Program-made: the position numbers and the translations under genes
The notes under the pieces: model-generated
Seen by the model: the letters and a program-made list of their open reading frames with translations, nothing else
The model's database searches: none
Told to the model about the DNA's origin: nothing
From: Siphlonurus alternatus
Lineage: Eukaryota > Arthropoda > Insecta > Ephemeroptera > Siphlonuridae
Direction: 5' to 3'
Assembly (NCBI GenBank): GCA_949825025.1
Contig: OX463782.1
Location: forward strand, 1-64,000
Length of the DNA: 64,000 bases
Shown: positions 1-13,026 of the stretch, piece after piece
How the letters are laid out: each line of letters opens with the position of its first letter
Position numbering within the stretch: position 1 is the stretch's first letter

Positions 1-866
1 ATAGGAAGCGAGAAAAACGACTTTCAAATTTTCGCAATTTTACCAATACCCCCCCCTTCTCAACTTTTTTCACGTTTTTGACTCAATTTTAAATCAATTT
101 TTGGCCACAATTCGGCATTTATGCACACCAATGGATTCGTCTTGACGTCCTCTCTTCAAAAAACATGCTTTCACACCTCTACCTCCCATAGGAAGCGAGA
201 AAAACGACTTTCAAATTTTCGCAATTTTACCAATACCCCCCCCTTCTCAACTTTTTTCACGTTTTTGACTCAATTTTAAATCAATTTTTGGCCACAATTC
301 GGCATTTATGCACACCTATGGATTCGTCTTGACGTCCTCTTTTCAAAAAACATGCTTTCACACCTCTACCTCCCATAGGAAGCGAGAAAAACGACTTGCT
401 AATTTTCGCAATTTTACCAATACCCCCCCCTTCTCAACTTTTTTCACGTTTTTGACTCAATTTTAAATCAATTTTTGGCCACAATTCGGCATTTATGCAC
501 ACCAATGGATTCGTCTTGACGTCCTCTTTTCAAAAAACATGCTTTCACACCTCTACCTCCCATAGGAAGCGAGAAAAACGACTTTCAAATTTTCGCAATT
601 TTACCAATACCCCCCCCTTCTCAACTTTTTTCACGTTTTTGACTCAATTATAAATCAATTTTTGGCCACAATTCGGCATTTATGCACACCAATGGATTCG
701 TCTTGACGTCCTCTCTTCAAAAAACATGCTTTCACACCTCTACCTCCCATAGGAAGCGAGAAAAACGACTTGCAAATTTTCGCAATTTTACCAATACCCC
801 CCCCTTCTCAACTTTTTTCACTTTTTTGACTCAATTTTAAATCAATTTTTGGCCACAATTCGGCAT
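1..866. repeat. 187-bp tandem satellite, 4.63 units
   Basis: Units start at 1, 188, 375, 562 and 749, so the period is exactly 187 bp; the fifth unit stops after its base 118 at 866. Each unit starts ATAGGAAGCGAG, carries a run of eight C (49-56 in unit 1), a GACGTC palindrome and a TGGCCA palindrome, and ends CTACCTCCC. Differences seen: unit 2 has T at 317 and 341; unit 3 has G at 398, T at 400 and T at 528; unit 4 has A at 650; unit 5 has G at 772 and T at 822. No length variation was seen. Because 187 is not a multiple of 3 the reading frame rotates each unit, and no long ORF spans the block. A period near 180 bp is common for satellites and close to a nucleosome plus linker. I do not recognise the family. 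It is far richer in G and C than the following array. Confidence 0.97.
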
Positions 867-885
867 AATAAATTGGTGAATTGAA
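861..885. other. Boundary between two unrelated satellites
   Basis: The fifth 187-bp unit matches its siblings through CGGCAT (861-866) and then should read TTATGCACACC. Instead it reads AATAAATTGGTGAATTG and passes straight into the GAATT array. No target-site duplication, transposon end or unique spacer is visible. The only bases belonging to neither repeat are at most a dozen around 867-880, and AATAAATTG already resembles array variants. The join could be a real satellite-satellite boundary or, less likely, an assembly join. Confidence 0.85.
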
Positions 886-2428
886 TTGATTTGAATTGAA
901 TTGAATTAAATTGAAATAAATTAAATTGAATTGAATAAATGAATTGAATTAAATTAAATGGAATTAAATTGAATTGAATTGAATTGAATTGAATTGAATT
1001 GAATTGAATTGAATTGAATTGAATTAAATTGAATTGAATAAATGAATTGAATGAATGAATTGAATTGATTTGAATTGAATTGAATTGATTTAAATTGAAT
1101 TGACTTGAATTGAATCAATTGAATAAATGAATTAAATTGATTTAAATTGAATTGAATTAAATTTAATTAAATAGATTTTAATTGAATCGAATTGAATTGA
1201 TTTGAATTGAATTGATTTGAATTGATTGAATTGAATTGACTTGAATTGAATAATTGAATTATATTGATTTAAATTGAATTGACTTGAATTGAATCAATGA
1301 ATAAATGAATTGAATTGATTTGAATTGAATTGAATTAAATTGAACTAAATTGATTTGAATTGAATCGAATTGAATTGAATTGATTGAATTAAATTGACTT
1401 GAATTGAATAAATGAATTGAATTGATTTGAATTGATTGAATTGAATTGACATGAATTGAATAAATGAATTGATTTGAATTGAATTGACTTGAATTGAATG
1501 AATCGAATAAATAAATTGACTTGATTTGAATTGAATTGAATAAATGAATTGAATTGAATTGAATTAAATAAGTGAATTGAATTAAATAAGTGAATTGAAT
1601 TGAATGGAATAAATGAATTGAATTGAATTGATTTGAACTGCATTCAATTGAATTGAATTGAATTGAATTGAATAAATGAATTGATTTGATTTGAATTGAT
1701 TTGAATTGATTTGAATTGATTTGAATTGAAATGAATTGAATAAATGAATTGAATTGATTTGAATTGATTTGAATTGAATTGATTTGAATTGATTGAATTA
1801 AATTGACTTGAATTGAAAAAATGAATTAAATTGAATTGAATTGAATTGAATTAAATTGAATTGAAATAAATTGAATTGAATTGAATACCTGAATTGAATT
1901 AAATTATATTGAATTGAATTGAATTAAATTGAATTGAATAAATGAATTGAATGAATGAATTGAATTGAATTGATTTGAATTGAATTGAATTGAATAAATG
2001 AATTGAATTGCATTGATTTGAATTGAATTGAATTGAATAAATGAATTGAATAAATTTGATTTGATTTGAATTGAATTAAATTAAATTGATTTGAATTGAA
2101 TAAATGAATTGAATTGAATTGAATTGAATTAAATTGAATTGAATTGAAATGAATTGAATAAATGAACTGAATTGAATTGATTTGAATTGAATTGAATTGA
2201 ATAAATGAATTGAATTGATTTGAATTGAATTCAATTGAATTGAATTGAATTGAATAAATTTGAATTGATTTGAATTAAATTGAATTAAATTGATTTGAAT
2301 TGAATTGAATTGACTTGAATTGAATAAATTGAATAAAAGAATTGAATTGATTTGAATTAAATTAAATTAAATTGAATTAAATTGAATTGATTTGAATTGA
2401 ATTGATTGAATTGAATTGAATTGAATTG
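867..2428. repeat. Block X, first copy (EcoRI-containing subarray)
   Basis: This stretch has private variants absent from the middle of the window: GAATGGAATAAATG near 1605, TTGAACTGCATT at 1633-1644, a run of six A in TTGAAAAAATG near 1812, ATTATATTG near 1904, and one GAATTC at 2227-2232. The same set reappears at 55180-57247 and 57248-59500. The landmark AACTGCATT lies at 1636 here and at 55646 and 57713 there, 54010 and 56077 bp away. A pure tract of eleven GAATT units lies at 971-1025. No coding potential beyond repeat-derived frames. Confidence 0.8.
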
Positions 2429-5400
2429 AACTGCATTGAATTGAATTGATTTGATTTGAATTGACTTGAATTGAATGAATTGAATAAATGAATTGAATTG
2501 AATGAAATTGAATTGAATTGATTTGAATTGAATTGAATTGATTTGAATTGAATTGACTTGAATTGAATGAATTGAATAACTAAATTGACTTGATTTGAAT
2601 TAAATTGAATAAATGAATTGAATTGAATTAAATTAAGTAAGTGAATTGAATTGAATTGAATAAATGAATTGAATTGAATTGAATTGATTTGAATTGAACT
2701 GCATTGAATTGAATTGAATTGAATAAATGAATTGAATTGATTTGATTTGAATTGAATTGATTTGAATTTAATTGATTTGAATTGATTGAATTGAATTGAC
2801 TTGAATTGAATAAATGAATTGAATTGAATTGAATTGAATTGATTTGAATTGAATTGAATTGAATTGAATTAAATTAAATTAAATTAAATTGAATTGAATT
2901 GAATTAAATTGATTTGAATTGAATTGAATTGATTTGAATTGAATTGATTTGAATTGATTGAATTGAATTGACTTGAATTGAATAATTGAATTGAATTGAT
3001 TTAAATTGAATTGACTTGAATTGAATCAATTGAATAAATGAATTGAATTGAATTGAATTGAATTGAATTGAATTAAATTGAATTAAATTGATTTGAATCG
3101 AATTGAATTGATTTGAATTGATTTGAATTGATTGAATGTAATTGACTTGAATTGAATAAATGAATTGAATTGTTTTGAATTGATTGAATTGAATTGACTT
3201 GAATTGAATAAATGAATTGAATTGATTTGAATTGAATTGACTTGAATTGAATGAATTGAATAAATAAATTGACTTGATTTGAATTGAATTGAATAAATGA
3301 ATTGAATTGAATTGAATTAAATAAGTGAATTGAATTAAATAAGTGAATTAAATTGAATTGAATAAATGAATTGAATTGAATTGATTTGAATTGAACTGCA
3401 TTGAATTGAATTGAATTGAATTGAATTGATTTGAATTGATTTGAATTGATTTGAATTGAATTGAATTAAATTGAATTTAATTGAATTGAATTGAATTGAA
3501 TTGAATTGAATTGAATTGAATAAATGAATTGAATTGATTTGAATTGAATTGAATGAAATTGAATTGATTTGAATTGAATTGAATTGATTTGATTTGAATT
3601 GAATTGACTTGAATTGAATGAATTGAATAAATAAATTGACTTGATTTGAATTGAATTGAATAAATGAATTGAATTGAATTGAATTAAATAAGTGAATTGA
3701 ATTGAATTGAATAAATGAATTAAATTGAATTGAATTGAATTGATTTGAATTGAACTGCATTGAATTGAATTGAATTGATTTGAATTGAATTGAAATGAAT
3801 TGAATAAATGAATTGAATTGATTTGAATTGATTTGAATTGAATTGATTTGAATTGATTGAATTGAATTGAATTGAATTGAATTGAATAAATGAATTGAAT
3901 TGAATTGAATTGAATTAAATTGAATTGATATAAATTGAATTGAATTGAATTGAATTGAATAAATGAATTGAATTGATTTGAATTGAATTGAATTGAAGTG
4001 ATTTGAATTGAATTGAATTGAATAAATGAATTGAATTTATTTGAATTGAATTGAATTGAATTGAATTGAATTGAATTGAATTAAATTGAATTGAATTGAA
4101 TTGAATAAATGAATTGAATTGCATTGATTTGAATTGAATTGAATTGAATTGAATTGAATTGATTTGAATTGATTGAATTGAATTGACTTGAATTGAATAA
4201 ATGAATTGAATTGAATTGAATTGATTTGAATTGAATTGAATTGAATTAAATTAAATTAAATTAAATTAAATTAAATTGAATTGAATTGAATTAAATTGAT
4301 TTGAATTGAATTGAATTGATTTGAATTGAATTGATTTGAATTGATTGAATTGAATTGACTTGAATTGAATAATTGAATTGAATTGATTTAAATTGAATTG
4401 ACTTGAATTGAATCAATTGAATAAATGAATTGAATTGAATTGAATTGAATTGAATTGAATTGAATTGAATTGAATTAAATTGAATTAAATTGATTTGAAT
4501 CGAATTGAATTGATTTGAATTGATTTGAATTGATTGAATGTAATTGACTTGAATTGAATAAATGAATTGAATTGTTTTGAATTGATTGAATTGAATTGAC
4601 TTGAATTGAATAAATGAATTGAATTGATTTGAATTGAATTGACTTGAATTGAATGAATTGAATAAATAAATTGACTTGATTTGAATTGAATTGAATAAAT
4701 GAATTGAATTGAATTGAATTAAATAAGTGAATTGAATTAAATATGTGAATTAAATTGAATTGAATAAATGAATTGAATTGAATTGATTTGAATTGAACTG
4801 CATTGAATTGAATTGAATTGAATTGAATTGAATAAATGAATTGAATTGATTTGAATTGATTTGAATTGATTTGAATTGATTTGAATTGAATTGAATTGAA
4901 TTGAATTGAATTTAATTGAATTGAATTGAATTGAATTGAATTGAATAAATGAATTGAATTGATTTGAATTGAATGAAATTGAATTGAATTGATTTGAATT
5001 GAATTGAATTGATTTGATTTGAATTGAATTGACTTGAATTGAATGAATTGAATAAATAAATTGACTTGATTTGAATTGAATTGAATAAATGAATTGAATT
5101 GAATTGAATTAAATAAGTGAATTGAATTGAATTGAATAAATGAATTAAATTGAATTGAATTGAATTGATTTGAATTGAACTGCATTGAATTGAATTGAAT
5201 TGATTTGAATTGAATTGAATTGAAATGAATTGAATAAATGAATTGAATTTATTTGAATTGATTTGAATTGAATTGATTTGAATTGATTGAATTGAATTGA
5301 ATTGAATTGAATAAATGAATTGAATTGAATTGAATTGAACTGAATTAAATTGAATTGATATAAATTGAATTGAATTGAATTGAATTGAATAAATGAATTG

Positions 5401-6906
5401 AATTGATTTGAATTGAATTGAATTGAAGTGATTTGAATTGAATTGAATTGAATAAATGAATTGAATTTATTTGAATTGAATTGAATTGAATAGAATTAAA
5501 TTGAATTGAATTGAATTGAATAAATGAATTGAATTGCATTGATTTGAATTGAATTGAATTGAATTGAATTGAATAAATGAATTTAATTGATTTGAATTGA
5601 TTTGAATTGAATTGATTTGAATTGATTTGAATTGAATTGATTTGAATTGAAATGAATTGAATAAATGAATTGAATTGATTTGAATTGATTGAATTGAATT
5701 GAATTGAATTGAATAAATGAATTGAATTAAATTAAAGTGAATTGAATTGAATTAAATTGAATTGAATAAATAAATTGAATGAATGAATTGAATTGAATTG
5801 ATTTGAATTGAATTGAATTGAATTGAATTGAATTGAATTGAATAAATGAATTGAATTGCATTGATTTGAATTGAATTGAATTGAATTGAATTGAATAAAT
5901 GAATTTAATTGATTTGAATTGATTTGAATTGAATTGATTTGAATTGATTTGAATTGAATTGATTTGAATTGAAATGAATTGAATAAATGAATTGAATTGA
6001 TTTGAATTGATTTGAATTGGTTGAATTGAATTGACTTGAATTGAATAAATGAATTGATTTGATTTGAATTGAATTGAATTAAATTGAATTGAAATAAATT
6101 GAATTGAATTGAATAAATGAATTGAATTAAATTAAATTGAATTGAATTGAATTAAATTGAATTGAATAAATAAATTCAATGAATGAATTGAATTGAATTG
6201 ATTTGAATTGAATTGAATTGAATTGAATTGAATTGAATTGAATTGAATTGAATAAATGAATTGAATTGCATTGATTTGAATTGAATTGAATTGAATTGAA
6301 TAAATGAATTGAATAAATTTGAATTGATTTGAATTGAATTAAATTAAATTGATTTGAATTGACTTGAATTGAATGAATTGAATAAAAGAATTGAATTGAT
6401 TTTAATTGAATTAAATTAAATTAAATTAAATTGAATTGAATTGATTTGAATTGAATTGAATTGATTTGAATTGAATTAAATTGAATTGAATTGATTTGAT
6501 TTGAATTGAATTGACTTGAATTGAATCAATTGAATAAATGAATTGAATTGATTTGAATTGAATCGAATTGATTTGAATTGAATTGAATTGAATTGAATGA
6601 ATTGGATAAATGAATTGAATTGAATTGAATTGAATTGAATTGAATAAATGAATTGAATTGATTTGAATTGAATTTAATTAAATTGAATTGAATTGAATTG
6701 AATTGAATTGAATTGAATTGAATGAATTGAATAAATGAATTGAATTGAATGAAATTGAATTGAATTGAATTGAATTGATTTGAATTGACTTGAATTGAAT
6801 GAATTGAATAAAAGAATTGAATTGATTTGAATTGAACTGCATTGAATTGAATTGAATTGAATTGATTTGAATTGAATTGAATTGAATTGAATTGCTTTGA
6901 ATTGAA
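2429..6906. repeat. First part of the first long higher-order copy
   Basis: Landmark AACTGCATT starts at 2429, 2697, 3394, 3753, 4796 and near 5180 and 6838. The same series occurs about 34.6 kb downstream (37049, 37317, 38037, 38394, 39402, about 39785 and 41345). The 4475-5185 segment matches 39081-39791 at an offset of 34606, including the variant AAATATGTGAATT (near 4741 and 39346), which I found nowhere else. The local unit is about 0.36-0.38 kb (3394 to 3753, 4796 to 5180), with 0.32-kb repeats marked by AATGAATTTAATTG (about 5579 and 5899). Six AAATT units in a row lie at 4248-4277. Confidence 0.75.
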
Positions 6907-9900
6907 TTGAATTGATTTGAATTGAATTGACTTGAATTGAATGAATTGAATAAATGAATTGGATTGAATTGATTTGAATTAAATTGATTTGAATTGAATT
7001 GAATTGAATTGAATTGAATAAATGAATTGAATTGATTTGATTTGAATGAAATTGAATTGAATTGATTTGAATTGAATTGAATTGATTTGATTTGAATTGA
7101 ATTTACTTGAATTGAATGAATTGAATAAATAAATTGACTTGATTTGAATTGAATTGAATAAATGAATTGAATTGAATTGAATTAAATAAGTGAATTGAAT
7201 TGAATTGAATAAATGAATTAAATTGAATTGAATTGAATTGATTTGAATTGAACTGCATTGAATTGAATTGAATTGATTTGAATTAAATTGAATTGAAATG
7301 AATTGAATAAATGAATTGAATTGATTTGAATTGATTTGAATTGATTTGAATTGATTGAATTGAATTGACTTGAATTGAATAAATGAATTGAATTGAATTG
7401 AATTAAATTGAATTGATAAAAATTGAATTGAATTGAATTGAATTGAATAAATGAATTGAATTGATTTGAATTGAATTGAATTGAATTGATTTGAATTGAA
7501 TTGAATTGAATTGAATAAATGAATTGAATTGATTTGAATTGAATTGAATTGAATTGAATTGAATTGAATTGAATAAATGAATTGAATTGCATTGAATTGA
7601 ATTGAATTGAATTGAATTGAATTGAATAAATGAATTTAATTGATTTGAATTGATTTGAATTGAATTGATTTGAATTGATTTGAATTGAATTGATTTGAAT
7701 TGAAATGAATTGAATAAATGAATTGAATTGATTTGAATTGATTTGAATTGAATTGACTTGAATTGAATAAATGAATTGAATTAAATTAAATTGAATTGAA
7801 TTGAATTAAATTGAATTGAATAAATAAATTGAATGAATGAATTGAATTGATTTGAATTGAATTGAATTGAATTGAATTGAATTGAATTGAATTGAATAAA
7901 TGAATTGAATTGCATTGATTTGAATTGAATTGAATTGATTTGAATTGAATTGAATTGAATTGAATTGAATTGAATTGAATAAATGAATTGAATTGATTTG
8001 AATTGATTTGAATTGATTTGAATTGAATTGAATTGAATTGAATTGAATTGAATTGAATTGAATTGAATAAATGAATTGAATTGATTTGAATTGAATGAAA
8101 TTGAATTGAATTGATTTGAATTGAATTGAATTGATTTGATTTGAATTGAATTGACTTGAATTGAATGAATTGAATAAATAAATTGACTTGATTTGAATTG
8201 AATTGAATAAATGAATTGAATTGAATTGAATTAAATAAGTGAATTGAATTGAATTGAATAAATGAATTAAATTGAATTGAATTGAATTGATTTGAATTGA
8301 ACTGCATTGAATTGAATTGAATTGATTTGAATTGATTTGAATTGATTGAATTGAATTGAATTGAATTGAATAAATGAATTGAATTGAATTGAATTAAATT
8401 GAATTGATATAAATTGAATTGAATTGAATTGAATTGAATTGAATAAATGAATTGAATTGATTTGAATTGAATTGAATTGAATTGATTTGAATTGAATTGA
8501 ATTGAATAAATGAATTGAATTTATTTGAATTGAATTGAATTGAATTGAATTGAATTAAATTGAATTGAATTGAATTGAATAAATGAATTGAATTGCATTG
8601 ATTTGAATTGAATTGAATTGAATTGAATTGAATAAATGAATTTAATTGATTTGAATTGATTTGAATTGAATTGATTTGAATTGATTTGAATTGAATTGAT
8701 TTGAAGTGAAATGAATTGAATAAATGAATTGATTTGAATTGATTGAATTGAATTGACTTGAATTGAATAAATGAATTGAATTAAATTAAATTAAATTGAA
8801 TTGAATTAAATTGAATTGAATAAATAAATTGAATGAATGAATTGAATTGAATTGAATTGATTTGAATTGAATTGAATTGAATTGAATTGAATAAATGAAT
8901 TGAATTGCATTGATTTGAATTGAATTGAATTGAATTGAATTGAATAAATGAATTTAATTGATTTGAATTGATTTGAATTGAATTGATTTGAATTGATTTG
9001 AATTGAATTGATTTGAATTGAAATGAATTGAATAAATGAATTGAAATGATTTGAATTGATTTGAATTGATTGAATTGAATTGACTTGAATTGAATAAATG
9101 AATTGATTTGATTTGAATTGAATTGAATTAAATTGAATTGAATTGAATAAATGAATTGAATTAAATTAAATTGAATTGAATTGAATTAAATTGAATTGAA
9201 TAAATAAATTGAATGAATGAATTGAATTGAATTGAATTGATTTGAATTGAATTGAATTGAATTGAATTGAATAAATGAATTGAATTGCATTGATTTGAAT
9301 TGAATTGAATTGAATTGAATTGAATTGAATTGAATTGAATAAATGAATTGAATTGATTTTAATTGAATTAAATTAAATTAAATTAAATTGAATTGAATTG
9401 ATTTGAATTGAATTGAATTGATTTGAATTGAATTAAATTGAATTGAATCGATTTGATTTGAATTGAATTGACTTGAATTGAATCAATTGAATAAATGAAT
9501 TGAATTGATTTGAATTGAATCGAATTGAATTGAATTGATTTGAATTGAATTGAATTAAATGAATTGAATAAATGAATTGAATTGAATTGAATTGAATAAA
9601 TGAATTGAATAAATTTGAATTGATTTGAATTGAATTGAATTTAATTAAATTGAATTGAATTGAATTGAATTGAATTGAATTGAATTGAATGAATTTAATA
9701 AATGAATTGAATTGAATGAAATTGAATTGAATTGATTTGAATTGAATTGATTTGAATTGACTTGAATTGAATGAATTGAATAAAAGAATTGAATTGATTT
9801 GAATTGAACTGCATTGAATTGAATTGAATTGAATAAATTAATTGAATTGATTTGAATTGAATTGAATTGAATTGCTTTGAATTGAATTGAATTGAATTGA

Positions 9901-9966
9901 TTTGAATTGAATTGACTTGAATTGAATGAATTGAATGAATTGAATGAATTGAATAAATGAATTGGA
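6907..9966. repeat. 3.06-kb tandem duplication, left copy
   Basis: From about 6961 to 7937 this reads base for base like 10021-10997 (offset 3060). After one substitution and a 5-bp length change the offset becomes 3055, and later 3050. Private variants such as TTGAAGTGAAATG (near 8702 and 11759) are shared by both copies. The left edge near 6907 is where upstream sequence stops matching that of the right copy. It includes a paired subrepeat of about 0.31 kb (AATGAATTTAATTG at about 8636 and 8947). The lack of divergence implies a recent event or recent homogenisation. Confidence 0.85.
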
Positions 9967-12900
9967 TTGAATTGATTTGAATTGAATTGACTTGAATTGA
10001 ATGAATTGAATAAATGAATTGGATTGAATTGATTTGAATTAAATTGATTTGAATTGAATTGAATTGAATTGAATTGAATAAATGAATTGAATTGATTTGA
10101 TTTGAATGAAATTGAATTGAATTGATTTGAATTGAATTGAATTGATTTGATTTGAATTGAATTTACTTGAATTGAATGAATTGAATAAATAAATTGACTT
10201 GATTTGAATTGAATTGAATAAATGAATTGAATTGAATTGAATTAAATAAGTGAATTGAATTGAATTGAATAAATGAATTAAATTGAATTGAATTGAATTG
10301 ATTTGAATTGAACTGCATTGAATTGAATTGAATTGATTTGAATTAAATTGAATTGAAATGAATTGAATAAATGAATTGAATTGATTTGAATTGATTTGAA
10401 TTGATTTGAATTGATTGAATTGAATTGACTTGAATTGAATAAATGAATTGAATTGAATTGAATTAAATTGAATTGATAAAAATTGAATTGAATTGAATTG
10501 AATTGAATAAATGAATTGAATTGATTTGAATTGAATTGAATTGAATTGATTTGAATTGAATTGAATTGAATTGAATAAATGAATTGAATTGATTTGAATT
10601 GAATTGAATTGAATTGAATTGAATTGAATTGAATAAATGAATTGAATTGCATTGAATTGAATTGAATTGAATTGAATTGAATTGAATAAATGAATTTAAT
10701 TGATTTGAATTGATTTGAATTGAATTGATTTGAATTGATTTGAATTGAATTGATTTGAATTGAAATGAATTGAATAAATGAATTGAATTGATTTGAATTG
10801 ATTTGAATTGAATTGACTTGAATTGAATAAATGAATTGAATTAAATTAAATTGAATTGAATTGAATTAAATTGAATTGAATAAATAAATTGAATGAATGA
10901 ATTGAATTGATTTGAATTGAATTGAATTGAATTGAATTGAATTGAATTGAATTGAATAAATGAATTGAATTGCATTGATTTGAATTGAATTGAATTGTTT
11001 TGAATTGAATTGAATTGAATTGAATTGAATTGAATAAATGAATTGAATTGATTTGAATTGATTTGAATTGATTTGAATTGAATTGAATTGAATTGAATTG
11101 AATTGAATTGAATTGAATTGAATAAATGAATTGAATTGATTTGAATTGAATGAAATTGAATTGAATTGATTTGAATTGAATTGAATTGATTTGATTTGAA
11201 TTGAATTGACTTGAATTGAATGAATTGAATAAATAAATTGACTTGATTTGAATTGAATTGAATAAATGAATTGAATTGAATTGAATTAAATAAGTGAATT
11301 GAATTGAATTGAATAAATGAATTAAATTGAATTGAATTGAATTGATTTGAATTGAACTGCATTGAATTGAATTGAATTGATTTGAATTGATTTGAATTGA
11401 TTGAATTGAATTGAATTGAATTGAATAAATGAATTGAATTGAATTGAATTAAATTGAATTGATATAAATTGAATTGAATTGAATTGAATTGAATTGAATA
11501 AATGAATTGAATTGATTTGAATTGAATTGAATTGAATTGATTTGAATTGAATTGAATTGAATAAATGAATTGAATTTATTTGAATTGAATTGAATTGAAT
11601 TGAATTGAATTAAATTGAATTGAATTGAATTGAATAAATGAATTGAATTGCATTGATTTGAATTGAATTGAATTGAATTGAATTGAATAAATGAATTTAA
11701 TTGATTTGAATTGATTTGAATTGAATTGATTTGAATTGATTTGAATTGAATTGATTTGAAGTGAAATGAATTGAATAAATGAATTGATTTGAATTGATTG
11801 AATTGAATTGACTTGAATTGAATAAATGAATTGAATTAAATTAAATTAAATTGAATTGAATTAAATTGAATTGAATAAATAAATTGAATGAATGAATTGA
11901 ATTGAATTGAATTGATTTGAATTGAATTGAATTGAATTGAATTGAATAAATGAATTGAATTGCATTGATTTGAATTGAATTGAATTGAATTGAATTGAAT
12001 TGAATAAATGAATTTAATTGATTTGAATTGATTTGAATTGAATTGATTTGAATTGATTTGAATTGATTTGAATTGAAATGAATTGAATAAATGAATTGAA
12101 ATGATTTGAATTGATTTGAATTGATTGAATTGAATTGACTTGAATTGAATAAATGAATTGATTTGATTTGAATTGAATTGAATTAAATTGAATTGAATTG
12201 AATAAATGAATTGAATTAAATTAAATTGAATTGAATTGAATTAAATTGAATTGAATAAATAAATTGAATGAATGAATTGAATTGAATTGATTTGAATTGA
12301 ATTGAATTGAATTGAATTGAATTGAATTGAATTGAATAAATGAATTGAATTGCATTGATTTGAATTGAATTGAATTGAATTGAATTGAATAAATGAATTG
12401 AATTGATTTTAATTGAATTAAATTAAATTAAATTAAATTGAATTGAATTGATTTGAATTGAATTGAATTGATTTGAATTGAATTAAATTGAATTGAATCG
12501 ATTTGATTTGAATTGAATTGACTTGAATTGAATCAATTGAATAAATGAATTGAATTGATTTGAATTGAATCGAATTGAATTGAATTGATTTGAATTGAAT
12601 TGAATTAAATGAATTGAATAAATGAATTGAATTGAATTGAATTGAATAAATGAATTGAATAAATTTGAATTGATTTGAATTGAATTGAATTTAATTAAAT
12701 TGAATTGAATTGAATTGAATTGAATTGAATTGAATTGAATTGAATGAATTTAATAAATGAATTGAATTGAATGAAATTGAATTGAATTGATTTGAATTGA
12801 CTTGATTTGAATTGACTTGAATTGAATGAATTGAATAAAAGAATTGAATTGATTTGAATTGAACTGCATTGAATTGAATTGAATTGAATAAATTAATTGA

Positions 12901-13026
12901 ATTGATTTGAATTGAATTGAATTGAATTGCTTTGAATTGAATTGAATTGAATTGATTTGAATTGAATTGACTTGAATTGAATGAATTGAATGAATTGAAT
13001 GAATTGAATAAATGAATTGGATTGAA
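9967..13026. repeat. 3.06-kb tandem duplication, right copy
   Basis: Same content as 6907-9966. The join lies within 9967-9990. Sequence arriving there (GAATTGGATTGAATTGATTT...) should continue with GATTTGAATTGAATTG, as it does near 13045, but instead continues with GACTTGAATTGAATG, as near 6930. About 25 bases are common to both flanks at the switch point, as expected of unequal exchange between similar repeats. Differences from the left copy are single substitutions (for example T for A near 10998) and length changes in multiples of 5 bp. A triplicated GAATGAATT unit sits near 9923 and 12980. Confidence 0.82.

Noticed and set aside
190..200. AGGAAGCGAGA in each 187-bp unit resembles the right half of the CENP-B box
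   Set aside because: The essential TTCG half is missing and the CGGG core reads CGAG; a partial match of this size can arise by chance.
861..885. Transposon insertion at the satellite boundary
   Set aside because: No terminal inverted repeats, target-site duplication or element sequence is visible on either side.
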